Assembly: GCA_037783415.1 (NCBI GenBank) | Contig: JAZGTN010000236.1 | Coordinates: 1,612,001 to 1,676,000, forward strand | Length of the DNA: 64,000 bases | Direction of reading: 5' to 3' | From: Leptasterias polaris | Taxonomy: Eukaryota > Echinodermata > Asteroidea > Forcipulatida > Asteriidae | Notes under the pieces: model-generated | Seen by the model: the letters and a program-made list of their open reading frames with translations, nothing else | Databases searched by the model: none | Told to the model about the DNA's origin: nothing | Position numbers and translations under genes: made by a program | In this document: positions 33,093 through 44,792 of the stretch, in pieces | Position numbering within the stretch: the first letter of the stretch is position 1 | Layout: each line of letters starts with the position of its first letter

Positions 33093-33611
33093 ACCTCGTC
33101 TATTCGTTTTTGCAATGGTCTTTTTAACACAACCAGCTTTCAAACACAATCAGTATTCAAACATAATCAGTATTCACAAACACACACACAAAACAAAAAC
33201 ATAACAAATTAACACAACAAAATATGTATAAAAAATAAAACATTAACATCTATTTAATCAGTTTCTAATCAACAAAAATAAATGAATAGAAAAGGAGACC
33301 CTACGGATACATACAAACACAAATACACAAATAGGCTACTTTACATACCCCCAAGGTACTCCTTATCAAAAACAGTTATCGTTTGAAAATGGCCCTTTTT
33401 TCACATCATCCCTGAAATTCTTACTGTTCTTACTGTAAAAATGAGGTTGAGGGAATGTTTGTTGAGTATGTTTGAGGGACTACTTACGGTGGTGCACCAG
33501 GTGATTGCATTGTTGCCTTGCGTTATGCACTTAAGACAAGAATGACCGAATGAATCGTCTTCATTATTTACATAGTAGGGATGTTAACTGTTGTAACTGT
33601 GGCTCCTGTAG
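33093..33611. other. A-rich intergenic DNA, no gene seen
   Basis: Contains a (CACA)n stretch near 33,178; otherwise unremarkable. Confidence 0.5.
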
Positions 33612-33965
33612 TTAGCCTTTTGTCAAGGCCATCGTGGCTTGGACAGCTTTGTAAACAGTGGAGCGACTGGAACGAGAGACCACGCGCGCGAGCCGAGTGG
33701 CGAAGCCACGAGTGCCTTTTCCAACTTGTTTGCGGTTTTTGTAATGAATCATTCATGAAGTATGAAACGTGTGTTATGCACTTCTGATTGGTTTGGACTT
33801 TTGCTACCGTTTCGGGTAGCAAAAGTCGAGATTATAAAGAAACACATAAGAAACCGCAAACAAGTTGGAAAAGGCCCTCGTGGCTTCGCCACTCGCGTGC
33901 CTGGTCTCCATTTCAGTCGCTTAGGATCGCGGCTCCAAGACACGAAGGCCTTTACAAAAGGCTAA
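33612..33965. mobile_element. fold-back MITE with 5-bp duplication TGTAG
   Basis: The 354-bp element starts TTAGCCTTTTGTCAAGGCC and ends GGCCTTTACAAAAGGCTAA. TGTAG stands on both sides (33,607-33,611 and 33,966-33,970). Inner arms ccttttccaacttgtttgcgg and the inverse pair over long stretches. A second, smaller hairpin (ttttgctaccgtttcgggtagcaaaa) occupies the centre. Confidence 0.85.
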
Positions 33966-33984
33966 TGTAGTGTTGGCTTCGGAT

Positions 33985-34078
33985 GTGGTCGTCACCTTGG
34001 TCGTCGCCTTGGTCGTCGTGGTGGCTGCGGTCGTCACCTTGGTCGTCGTGATGGCTGCGGTCCTCGCCTGGGTCGTGA
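33985..34078 (+). repeat. ggtcgtc minisatellite
   Basis: Tandem ggtcgtcaccttggtcgtcg variants, four to five copies, immediately before the LINE 3' end. Confidence 0.75.
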
Positions 34079-34083
34079 TGTCT

Positions 34084-36428
34084 TTTTAGTTTGTTTTTTT
34101 GTTTTTTTCCCCCCGGAGGAAATTATTTATTCAAGCTTAAAACAACTCATCACTTTACAAACCTGCTGAAAAGCCATGGCAATAAAACAAATGCAAAATT
34201 TACCGAAATGACAATTTGTAAAATACAGAGTTAACCTTGACACAATAATTTAAAGGAGTCCCATTTTTTTTCGAACTTCGCAGTAGAATCATTAATAATA
34301 GAGATGTACTTTTCCAAAGTATAATAGCGTTTTAAGTCCATTTTCAATAGTGCAAGGGATGGTCTGTTGTCGTTCATCTTCATTTTATAAATGTGGAAAC
34401 GACACAGAACAAGGATCAGATTAAGAGCACTCCACGATTTCTTAGTTATACCAAAAAGGATAGCCTCATTGTCTAAACGTATGTCTAGATTAAGAGTATT
34501 CCTTATCCAAACCCCCAATTGGGTCCAAAACATAGTTGAAAATTTACATCCACAAAATAAATGAACAAGCGTCTCACTCTCTAACTGACAGAATGTACAA
34601 AGATCGTTGTCCTTTTTACCTATTTTAGCTAAGAATGAATTAACGCCAAGAATTCTGTGAACTAATCTATATTGAAACCATCGTAGTCTAGTGTCGTTTG
34701 TAACGCCAAATGGAATATTACAAAGTACCATCCACTTGGAATTAGTAAGTTTAACACTCAATATTGTTTCCCACTTAGCGGTAAAATTATACACTACTTT
34801 TTTAGCAGATGTAAGGCAGTTATAAATGCGGTTGGAGCCTTTTTTGTCCTTCAACAGCAGTCTAAAGTTGAATGGAATGAAAGGGAAGCAAATACTCGCC
34901 CTACCAGTGCCCATCATCACTGTACCAAACGACCCTTTTATGGCCTTAATTATACCTCCATATTCAAGGAAATTAGTCTTTACACCAAATTTAGCCTTAA
35001 AATCAACCATGGTAAGAAAGTCTCCCCTTTCATCTAGAAGATCACACACATAAAAAACACTCTTATTTATCCAATGTTTGTAATGAACACAGTTATGATT
35101 AACTCTAATTTTACGGTTGTACCATATCACACTTGTTAAGGAGTCGATCTGGTTAACCGGCTGATGACATTGTACAAAATTACCCCAGGCAGTAAGAACA
35201 TCTAACCAAAAACTGTTAGGGTGAACAGCCCTCTGTAATAATCGAGCGATGCTTGGATGGCCGCCTTCCAGAAAAAGTTTATTGTGGAGATTGGATATTT
35301 TAAAAAACAGGGAAGTCCAACCAGAAGTCTCGGTTGTAAGCAACCTGCGAATCCATGTACACTTGAGGGCACTAAAATAAGAACGGAGATCCACCATTTT
35401 AACCCCACCTTGGCTGTAATCTTGAATCATTTGATTCCTAGTAACTCTGTCAACCCCTTTCCAAATAAACTTATACAACATAGAATCCAGATTCTTAATA
35501 AATAATTTTGAAGGATCAGGGAGTGTTAGGATTCAAAAGGTAAGCTTAGACAAAAGGAGAGATTTTACAACTGTAACTCTACCCAACACCGTAAGATTAC
35601 GTTTAGACCATTGCCCAATTAAACTGTCAATAGAAGTTAAAACCCTGTTATAATTAATATCCACCATACTTTCCAGGTTAGTAGAAAAATCAATGCCGAG
35701 AGCTCTAAAACTTTCATGGGGATTGACCCAGTTAACATTAATATCCGAGCAAACATCTTTTTTTTTTCGACCCTTGTTGGCGCCGATCCACACTGCATTA
35801 GTTTTACCAATGTTAACTTTAAGGCCCGACATACGAGCAAAATCCTCCAATAGCTTAAAGGCTCTGCTAAGAGAATTTTCTGAACCATCTAAAATAAACA
35901 CGGTGTCGTCTGCATATTGAGAAAGCCTGTATTCGGAACCCTCAACTATAACTCCTTTCAGAATGTTGTCCTTACGAACCATTTTACCCAGAATTTCGGC
36001 GCATAATAGGAACAAATAAGGGCTTAAGCCGTCGCCTTGCCGGCAACCGCGCTCAATTTGAAAAGATTCGGACAAAAAACCGTTTACCAGCACAGAGGCT
36101 TTTGCACCGTTGTAAAGCACTTGAAACCACTTCTGTATTGAAAGACCAAAATTGAACAGCTCAAGAATCTGAAGAATAAAGTCGTGGGAGACCGAATCAA
36201 AGGCTTTTTCAAAATCAACTAACAGAAACATACCAGGAATTTTGTTGTTATCTGTGTAGTTAAGCAAATCGTACATTAAACGAATGTTTTCCCCTATATA
36301 ACGACCTTGTAAAAAGCCTTTTTGTTGTTCATGTATAATAGAAGGAAGGCATGTTTTGATTCTCTCTGCTATACAAGAAGAGGCCAGTTTATAAGTAATA
36401 TTCAATAAAGAAATGGGGTTGACACACA
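34084..36428 (-). mobile_element. 5'-truncated L1/Tx1-like LINE
   Basis: A T-rich plus-strand tract at 34,084-34,110 marks the polyA-type 3' end, and the body runs on the minus strand to about 36,428. It carries RT and the C-terminal region but no endonuclease, so it is truncated at the 5' end. It belongs to the same family as the LINE at 55.8-59.5 kb (shared VVKSLLLSKLT, RNQMIQDYS.GG, YPLF-type blocks). Confidence 0.85.
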
Positions 36429-36429
36429 T
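34231..36429 (-). pseudogene. LINE ORF2 RT and C-terminal region, one stop codon
   Basis: Minus strand. RT motifs in order: ISLLNITYKLASSCIAERIK (block 1), QQKGFLQGRYIGENI, VDFEKAFDSVSHDF (catalytic A), GCRQGDGLSPYLFLLCAEIL, YADDTVFI (catalytic YADD), GLKVNIGKT. The frame is interrupted only by a TGA at about 35,530, between LLSKLTF and ILTLPDPS. It then stays open to 34,231 through a C-terminal Cys motif (CTFCQLESETLVHLFCGC). An element with a single nonsense change is young. The RT frame also continues upstream, without a stop, into the WAP sequence. Confidence 0.88.
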
Positions 36430-36597
36430 AATTATTCCTATTTCCGTACACGGGGTGGGGCAGCATTTCTTGGCGTCCAGGCAGTCGTAGTCGCTTAAAC
36501 TGATGCGGCAACTATTTGGACATGGCTTTACTCATACAGTGCTGTCAAACACAGGGTCGGTTTGCGCAGGACATAATAATGTCGTCCCTTTTCACCC
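36424..36597 (-). pseudogene. decayed WAP-domain exon interrupted by a LINE
   Basis: Minus strand. After a GATACAG acceptor the first bases (GGGTGAAA) are in the same phase as exon 2 of the WAP gene at 45.6 kb. Then come CPAQTDPVFDSTV, a TGA, and VKPCPNSCRISLSDYDCLD, AKKCCPTPC and a last Cys: the WAP four-disulfide-core pattern, close to the functional paralogue (CPNDCRISLGDQDC, KKCCPMPC). A one-base shift before CPAQ and the TGA break it. The LINE joins a few codons after the last cysteine. Confidence 0.8.
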
Positions 36598-36599
36598 CT

Positions 36600-37030
36600 G
36601 TATCGCAGAGAGTAATTTGTAAAAAGAGAATTAAAACCAGTTCAGACTGATGGAAAAAAGTGGCGTCCTTATGCTGCCGCCATCTTGGTCATACTCCCTG
36701 TATCCAGATACAGTAATGGATGCTAATATTCATTGTACAAAAAGGAACCAGAATGTTTTCTTTCCAGACTCAGTTTGGTTACATTGATTGAATTTGGAGA
36801 ATTCAACATGGGGGGGTCCAACAATCGCGTGAGAAACACAAGAAAAGAAATATTAACATCCATTATTCAACAAGGGATTACCTACACCGCCTGGGCTGAC
36901 TGTTTTGCATTTCCGGGCGAAAAGAGTAAATCACCATAAAGGCAGAATAGTCGCCTGGACGAAATAGTAGTACGGATAATGGTGTTCTAAATACACTCCC
37001 GTAACATTCTCGTACGGTTACACACCTTTG
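36600..37030. other. intergenic DNA, no gene recognised
   Basis: Contains a ccgccatcttgg phrase and a small 68-codon chance frame. No exon 1 matching the WAP gene was found here. Confidence 0.5.
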
Positions 37031-37209
37031 TTCCGACACCCCTATACGTTCCGATACCATGTTCCGACCCCTAATGTGTTTTCCTATAATCCTAATCCTA
37101 ACCATTACCTTTACCTGAACCCTATATAAACCCTAACCCCAACCCTAGCGTGTAAACCACGAGAGGGTTTCCGGAATTAAAGGGTTGTCTCGACAAAGGG
37201 GTGTCGGAA
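37031..37209. mobile_element. MITE with TTCCGACACCCCT ends
   Basis: Ends TTCCGACACCCCT and inverse AGGGGTGTCGGAA. The interior has ttccgata/ttccgacc repeats and a ccctaaccc-type stretch that resembles telomeric repeats by chance. Confidence 0.75.
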
Positions 37210-37860
37210 TATTGAGTAGTCACCTTCTTCCAAGGGTAAGTGCCGAATCGTTGCGCTTACGGTGTTTACGATCTTTGCTAAAGAGTCAAGTTTTGAGATG
37301 CTTTATATTCAGAGGTTTCAGTGTAGAGTCAGCACTGCTCTGATTGGTTCTTCTGAAAGGAAAACTCTGGTTGGTGGGCTAGTTGGTAATCTGCCTCAAT
37401 GAATTTCTACAATTCCTTGCAGCAACTGTGTGAATATACACACATTACCGGTGTTGTGAGAATTGAAATGAAACTTCCGTTTTTTAATTCAGAAACAGCC
37501 ACTCAATTCCTCTGAATTTCGTTTTTCAAAACAGCTAAAATTCAAGGTAAATCTTACCTCCTTCAACTTCCCCGCCATCTCTACGCACGCGACTAAACCA
37601 AGTCTTCGTTGTTCCAAAAAGGATTAAACCCAAGATGGATGGAGCCAATAAATAATTGTTTTGCTCAAGGTTATGTGTTAATAAAACTCTGAATTATTTA
37701 TTTTCATAAATAAAATGGAAAAACTAGAGATAACAAAAACAAGGTGTTCGTGGGTGATGTCTTTAAATTATGATGGAACGAATTGGTGACAACATTTTAC
37801 CTTAATATTAGTCCAATGTCTGGTTTATGAGCAATGAATTTATCAAATAATAAACATCAA
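37210..37860. other. intergenic DNA, nothing recognised
   Basis: No supported feature. Confidence 0.5.
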
Positions 37861-38015
37861 CTTCCAGTTTGAACCGGAATTTAATGTCAAATTGGGTCAC
37901 ATTTTGTGTAGCGTTTGTCGAGATTTAATAGATCTTTCTAATGACGTAAAGATTGTAAAAATCTATAGTGTGGTTCAGAAGTTATGATTTTTTCAAATAT
38001 TACTTTTCAACTTCC
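37860..38015 (+). repeat. ~150-bp tandem unit, left of the 2.3-kb insertion
   Basis: Contains aacttccagtttgaaccgga, gggtcacattttgtgtagcg and ggttcagaagttatgatttt. The same unit continues at 40,342 after the insertion. Confidence 0.75.
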
Positions 38016-38547
38016 GGTATGAACTAGACTTGTTGACAAGTCGTTAATGATGGTCGCGGTGAGTCGAGTCGCATCTGGTGCTGTCTCGTAAAAGAATGCT
38101 CTCGCGAGATCACTGCTCTCGCGCGAAGTTGCTGGCTGCCAACTCTTCTTCGTCATTAACGACTTGTGAAACCCGCCGGCGGTTCATATTCATTTATTCA
38201 TGTACGAACGCAGTGTACATTACGGTTGCTGTAGCGACGATCATGAAGACGAGTCCATTTTATCTAAGGGTAGTAGTAATTTTAGTTACTGTAAATGTAC
38301 TGAATGCTTGCGCTTGAGACATCTGTGGGTGTGTTTTGTGGGTGTTAACTCCTTCATTAATTTAGTAACTAAAGAAATAAAGTAAACTTATCTTAAAATT
38401 CATTATTATAATAATTGTTTAAGATGTGTGTTTTGCCTCATAAAAATAAATAATGCCTTCCGTGAATAGTTACTGATCGCTCCAATCATTTAACCCGATG
38501 TGTTCTACAGTGATTGTGTGTATTAAGTGTGTATAAACAACAGACAC

Positions 38548-38695
38548 GGAAACCAGTCAACTCGTCCCCCTAGCAAAGTCGCCAATTTCAAAAAACACAT
38601 GTACAAAGTCACCAACTACAAAGTCGCCCCTAGCAAAGTCGCCCCTGACAACAAACTCGTCCCCTCTCATAGTCGCCCCTCACAAGGGAATTTAA
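38548..38695 (+). mobile_element. left arm of the hAT-like fold-back family
   Basis: Begins ggaaaccagtcaactcgtcc and continues with tandem aaagtcgcccctagc motifs, like 17,725. The inverted right arm is absent, so this is a half element or an independent form. Confidence 0.65.
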
Positions 38696-38734
38696 CAAAT
38701 TTGTGTGATTGGACTACAGGGCTTCGAAAGCTAT

Positions 38735-39410
38735 CTTAAGGGAACAAAAGCTAGCTATCTTAAGGGAACGAAAGAGGAATTTTGGGGAACAAAATCTCAT
38801 TGCGAAGGAACGAGAGCGTATATTAAGGGAACGAAAGCATATTTCGGACGAATGAACGTATATTTCTGGCAACTAATTCAAAGTCGTATTTTGATGAAAC
38901 AAACGCTTGTTTTTAGGGAAAGAAATCTCCTTTCGGTGGAAAAAATTCATATTTTTATAGAACGAAAGCATATTTCGGACGAATGAAAGTATGTTTCGGG
39001 CAACTAATTCAAAGTCGTATTTTGATGAATCGAAAGCTTGTTTTCAGGGAAAGAAATCTCCTTTCGGTGGAAAAAATTATTTTTATTGAACGAAAGCATA
39101 TTTAGAGCGAACAAAATTATATTTTGTGCGAACAAAATCATATTTCGAGGAAACGAATGCGTATCTTTCAGGGAACAAACGCGTATTTCTGGGTAACAAA
39201 ATCGTATTTCGGGTGGAGAAGGCGTGTTCGAGGGAACAAAAACGTATTTTCTAGGAAAAATCTATTTTGCTACCTAGAAAAACACAACTTTGTTTACAAA
39301 TTTAAAAAAATATAATTTTATGTGACAAAATTATATTTTGATTGAATTATATAATATTTTGAGGAAACGAAATGACTTTGTTGGAATTTTGTGTGTCGAG
39401 AGTGGAAAAA
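38735..39410 (+). repeat. degenerate minisatellite 'gggaacgaaagcgtatttc'
   Basis: Twenty or more loosely conserved units of about 25-30 bp (gggaac(a/g)aaa..c(g/a)tatttc). A higher-order repeat of about 130 bp is visible (cggacgaatgaa..caactaattcaaagtcgt at 38,845 and 38,978). Non-coding. Confidence 0.75.
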
Positions 39411-40341
39411 GAAATTCAGAGTGAGAATTTTTTTTTCACATTTTAATTTGTAATTTATTTTTCACCTGTTCCTTCAGGGGCTCTGGTTTTGTGTGTTGTT
39501 TTTTTTTGGGGGGGGCTCGTTTTTGTCTCACAAATTGTTTAACTTAATTGCACCGTCAATATAAGAGTGGTTTTCCTATTTATTGACATAAATCTTATTT
39601 AATTTCCAAATCGGGGGAAAGGAACGTACACCGAACATTGAAACGTAACGATTTTAAAACAGCGGATTCGATCAGCGAGGTTTACCGACTAACAAACCCG
39701 CAATGACAAGGTAGTTGGTGGTCTGGCTCCCTAACCCCTCCCACATGTTCATGAGCTTCCAGGTACAGCCATCTCTTGGCATGCTAGGGTAGGGGTTTCC
39801 GTCATGCTGAGCCCCACCGAGAGAAACTCTGCGCGCCATGGCATGCAGCTACACGATTTGCCCGTGTGTTTTACGTCATGTCCCCACACGCTGTGCACTG
39901 TCAAACACTGAAATAAAATCTTACGTTCGATTTTTTGTAATTATTTACAAGTTGTACCCATAATTTGAATACGTATTTTCTTGTGTCAAAATATTCATGA
40001 ACACAATCACTCTCACCACTCAGTGTTTGGTTTTGATCGTGCATGATCAAAGCAACATAAAACTCCATCCAGTACAGGATTTGATGTTTAATATTCATCT
40101 ACAGTTTGAATATTCATAGATATAACGAAATTGACCAATCAGATGCGTCCGTACGAATTCGGCTGAAGTGGCCATAGGCCGTGCACAAACCGCCAGCGGG
40201 TTTCACAAGTCGGTAAATGCGACCAGTCGTGAGAGCAATAATCTCGCACAGAGCAGCCCTCTCGCGGGATATTGCGAGAAAGCCGTTCCGCTATCACCGC
40301 GACAGACATTTAACGACTTGTCCACAAGTCTAGGTATGAAC

Positions 40342-40600
40342 CGGAAAAAGGGTCAGATGAGGTCACACTTTGTAGCGTTGGTGAATTCTTCAGAGTCCTT
40401 TGTGATGACGTACAGATGATAACAATCCAGTATGAGGTTCAGAAGTTATGATTTTTGTAACATTAAATTTCAACTTCCGACTTGAACCGGAAGTCAATGA
40501 GGTCACACTTTATAGAGTTGGTTAAGTTTTAAAAGCCTTACCTCAAATTTCATATTCCTGTTTGAACCGGAAGTCAAGGTCAAATGGGATCTCATTCTGT
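40342..40600 (+). repeat. ~150-bp tandem units, right of the 2.3-kb insertion
   Basis: Continuation of 37,860-38,015 with gaggtcacactttgtagcg, ggttcagaagttatgattttt and two further cttccg..tgaaccggaagtca blocks. Confidence 0.75.
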
Positions 40601-41430
40601 GTACCGTTTCTTAAAATCTTCTAAAATCAACCATTTTCTTCTGTTAATTGTTTATCTCAAAATATCAATATTTGAAGTTGGGGGCACCTGGGGGAACTGG
40701 CATCAATTGTGGGGGCACGTGCCCCGTTTTTCCTCCCTTTTTAGCCTATAATTGTTTTCAGGGTGATTTTTCCCACCTTAATCATTACCGACCAATGATA
40801 TGCACACCTTAATGTTTTTACTTGTGATCCAGATAATAACTTTTTCAAGGCAGTTTCACTGAGTCAACATTAATAGCATTGTAGGAAGATGGTTTGATTA
40901 CTTTGATTCTTTAGGATTTATCTGTAACACATTTCTAAAAAATTACTCCGGTGTTTTAAAAGGGAAATATTCTTCAGAAAACAGCAGAAATTTTTTGTAT
41001 TTTTTATTTTTAGGAAATATCGACTCAATTAGTATTCGGTAAAATTACATGGTTTCGCAAACGGGCTCAATCAGGAAAAACTCTGTAGTCCCTACGTGAA
41101 GCAGATTTAATTAACAACGTGATTGTAAATATTGTAAACATTCTACTTTGAATTTATGTCCAGAAAGCAGCAGTATTATACCTCCATTTTTAAAAAGGCA
41201 CATTGAACAAGAAAAGACAAAGAAGCAGAACAAGGGATAAACACACCTAAAGGTCATGCAGTGATGGCCTGACCCGAATTATTATTTTAATTCTACCACG
41301 AACAACCACACAGTGGTATTTTGTATAACTTTGTTTAAAACTTTTCTTAAGAGTCTAAACTGTAAACCCACAACTTTTTATGCAAATCAAAGATATGAAA
41401 AAGAAAGCATTTTGTTTTTAAAGAGGCTGA
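40600..41430. other. intergenic DNA, no gene recognised
   Basis: AT-rich, no supported feature. Confidence 0.5.
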
Positions 41431-44400
41431 GATGCTTTTGAATTTGTTTGTAGTATTTTTTGAATATTTTATCATTCAGCATTTGTTGCTATGGAGAGCT
41501 TATTTAGTTGCTCTTAAAATAGTTGCTCTTAAAATCAACACCCAACTCATCAAATTTACAAGTTACATGTTTTCTTTATTTCGCTGGTAAAGCATGTGTT
41601 TTTTCAGCCGAATTAAGTGTCTACCTGTTGAGAAAACGGCCAAAAAAAATCTCAGGTATGTACATACAATTAAACAAAACTAAATTTTGGCAAATGGACA
41701 ACAACGGCAAAGAGGTGGTATGAAAAAGCGATTGTAAAAAGCATGAGTAAGATTTTTAAAACGTTCGATATACCGGTAGGCCTATCACACCGTTGCTTTT
41801 AAGATATGCGAACATGCACAATTAATTGTCCAGATAACATGGTATATGATTGACATGGATTTTTGAAACGTTCGTAATATTATTTTGAGTACGGCAAACA
41901 AAAGTTAACGACTCATGAGAATCCGTTTAATAATAGCATCTGAATTTATAAGTTTAGGGTTGAACTAGCGCCAAATTACCAAAGAATACATGCGCTTTAG
42001 AGGAAAAGACAAAAACTATTATGCCGAGGAATATTTGAGTCTTCAGAAAGTTTCTTCGTATAAGCTGGTTGTCTGCATCCACTCAACTGTCCTCTCCAAG
42101 AAGGGCTGATCGTCCTTATCGGCAAAAGAGTTGGATCTTACTTTCCCCCACTCCACTCTCAGTATTAATCTTGAAAATCCATATCGTAAATAGTGATTTG
42201 TTTGATGATAACAGATGAAAAGAGGCAGTGGTTTTGGAGGATTTCTTCGCCCTGACAAATCGATCCGCTGTATTGGCAAAGGCTTACGGTGTTCTATTGT
42301 TGGTGTAAACCAGCTGACCTCAAGTTTCGGTCATTGATTACGTACTATAGAAAGTATTTTAAGTTATTAGTAGGCCTAAATGCCACTCCCGTAAATTAAA
42401 TACTGAGCTGCGTTGAGTGTATAAATGGAATGTGTTGGATAATGAATCTACTGGGAGAGTATTCATCTAATTGGTAAAGTAAATTCCTGAGCACTCGAAC
42501 TCAATAGATACAAACATTTGAATATGACTGGACGTCATAGCTGAAATACCTACAGTCGATTAAACATTCATGTACTCCCTTTTTTGGAATTTGATATTCA
42601 TTCCTGCATTTGCCGTCAAGACGAGAGGTCGACTGTAGGGAATAGGTATGTTTCCGTTTCCTTAGTTTGTTAAGTTCAGCCGAATTAGTTTTTATGCGTT
42701 GTGACTTCTGGGGACTAAGTTTTATTTAATGCTCCTATTTGCAACAGTATGGCGTTCAAGCGATGAATAATGACACACTCAGCGTTCTCCGGGTTCTATT
42801 TCTATGGGCTTTATGCAAGGGGTCAATTCGGCTTCGAAATGTCGGCTTCTTCGTTTAGGAAAACATCGATTGAGGCATGTACTTTTAACGTATATACCAT
42901 ATGTAGCTTTCATAAATAAAGTACTAGATAACATTTTTTTTAAACTAAAAATATAAACAAATTAATAATAAAAGCTAACAAAAATCCACTATGACTGCGC
43001 ACGGTCGCGCTGTCAAATCTTCTCGATCGCGTATGTAATACGCCATTTCCTGTTTACAAAGTAAGCATAAACCTTTTGCTTATAGACCGACTGGTAAACA
43101 CGGAGCTCTAGCGGGCGTGCCATATAACGAGATCAACTTTTTAAACGAACAGGTCGACTTGTCCCAAGACAACTTAAAACTATAAGAGATTATCTCGACT
43201 TTATATAGTTCCATACGCCAAGCTGTTTTAGGACCAGGCATACTTGTAAAAAAAAAACGTTTACTCTTTTAAATGAGCAAGGTCTTTCTTTATGACTGTC
43301 TTTCACTTTTGTCGACGGTATTTTCGTCTAGAACGCGTCACGTCAAAAATCTATAAACGTTTAGCGAGGTGACAGAAGGGTGGGTACCAATCGCATCTCT
43401 GGCCACAGCATGTTCGGAATGGACACCACGGAACCACAGCCGCCAACCCTCAGAAATCTGAGAAACGATTCATGCATAAATCTCTTTCTCAGATTCAAAT
43501 GTTTTGGGGTGAACAATACAATTATTGTCCAAACCATACTTCGAAGGGAACCCTGTCTCAGAAATAATAGTTTATACCATTAACAGAAGCAATGCTTCTT
43601 ACCTAGTAATAAGTTGTTATGGTTATTCATTTTGTTGAGTTTACAAATCTACATAAAGGTAGGGTAGGCCCTACCTTTATGTCAACCTATACTTAACATT
43701 TATAAATTAACGAAATCATCCAACACAAAAAGAAAAACGGGAGACGGATTTTTTGTAAATCTATCAACCCACCTAAGGTGATTTAATTACCAAATTAGAA
43801 ATCTGTACAGTAATACTCTAAGACGGTCAAATATTGTTTTAATTCCGTTTTAAATAAACCTTTTAGAAAACGTCAATTGTCCCAACATCAGACGTAAAAC
43901 ATGGTTCGAAGCTTCATTGGTCCAAAACAACTAAGGTATTAAAATAAAAACATTTCTGACTCAGTTCTCAGTGTTCACAAACCTGACCCCCCCCCCCCCC
44001 AATATTTTTTAAAATATATAAACAAACCACAACAACAAAACTTAAGAATCAAAATTTAAAAAAAATCAATAATGTCAACTCTCTACTGTGGCTAAAAGTC
44101 ACACAATACTGATCATTACAATCACATTCTACTGTAAAATAATTTATTTCAATCTTATAACAAGCACCAAATATCTTTCGTAGATCAATTCTTACAGAGA
44201 ATAACATAAAAAGACAACTTTGAAAACAAAAGGGAGAAAAACCCGCACAAACCAAGACTTGCATTTAACACTTGCTGAGAAGATAACCACTTTTTAATAT
44301 TTTGTTTTTATGCACGTTCGCCTTGAACAAGGCTTAAAACTACTCTTGGTAAGCGGCTATAAGAAGAAAATAGCTGAGATGAAATTAACTTATTAGGCCT

Positions 44401-44792
44401 ATGAATAATACTTCTCAAATATGACTTGGTATGAGTCATAAAAATAAATTATGCATTAACCTTTTAATTGTTTGTTGAATGTAAATGTTAAATAATTGAT
44501 GGATGTCAATGTTTAATGTGATATATTTGGTATGTTCCTTTATAATCACTCAATTCAGCAATTTGGTTGCAATGTGATTTTTATCAACCTTTCATGAATG
44601 ATAGAGTGAATGAATGAATGCAGTCATAATTATAACTAACATATATTACAAACATTACTTAATTGACACAAGTCATACCTATGACTTATGCTAAACTATA
44701 ATTATAAGATAATTATAAGAGAGTAACAGGAAAACAGAAACACAACTATTCCGAATGATTAAAATAAGAAGGGTGAAATGATGGCCCAAATG
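41431..44792 (+). repeat. segmental tandem duplication, copy 1 (WAP gene deleted)
   Basis: Consists of blocks X (41,431-42,046), Y (42,047-42,308) and Z (42,309-44,792). X reappears at 44,793, Y at 49,966 and 50,728, and Z at 52,906. The junction at 44,792 joins the end of Z to the start of the second X, as expected for a direct tandem duplication. Between X and Y the 4.6 kb holding the WAP gene is missing here. Z is AT-rich and noncoding, with a C-run near 43,988 and a ggtagggtaggccctacc hairpin near 43,660. Confidence 0.85.

Larger units (their letters stand above)
38025..40332. mobile_element. 2.3-kb fold-back transposon with 9-bp duplication GGTATGAAC
   Basis: Bounded by GGTATGAAC at 38,016-38,024 and 40,333-40,341. 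The ends are TAGACTTGTTGACAAGTCG and, inverted, TAGACTTGTGGACAAGTCG. Pairing extends with gaps over about 170 bases (tcgcggtga, tctcgcg, gaaacccgc(c/t)ggcgg). Each terminus is a self-complementary hairpin and repeats acaagtcgttaa further in. No transposase is encoded. A 9-bp duplication and long TIRs fit Mutator-like elements, but 8 bp plus one shared base is possible. It hosts the minisatellite and hAT-like arm below. Confidence 0.8.

Noticed and set aside
37085..37150. CCCTAACCC-like stretch resembling telomeric repeat
   Set aside because: Short, irregular and inside a MITE; probably derived from the element's own degenerate repeats.
42043..42279. 78-codon minus-strand ORF in block Y
   Set aside because: The second copy is disrupted by an insertion in the middle and no homology is apparent.
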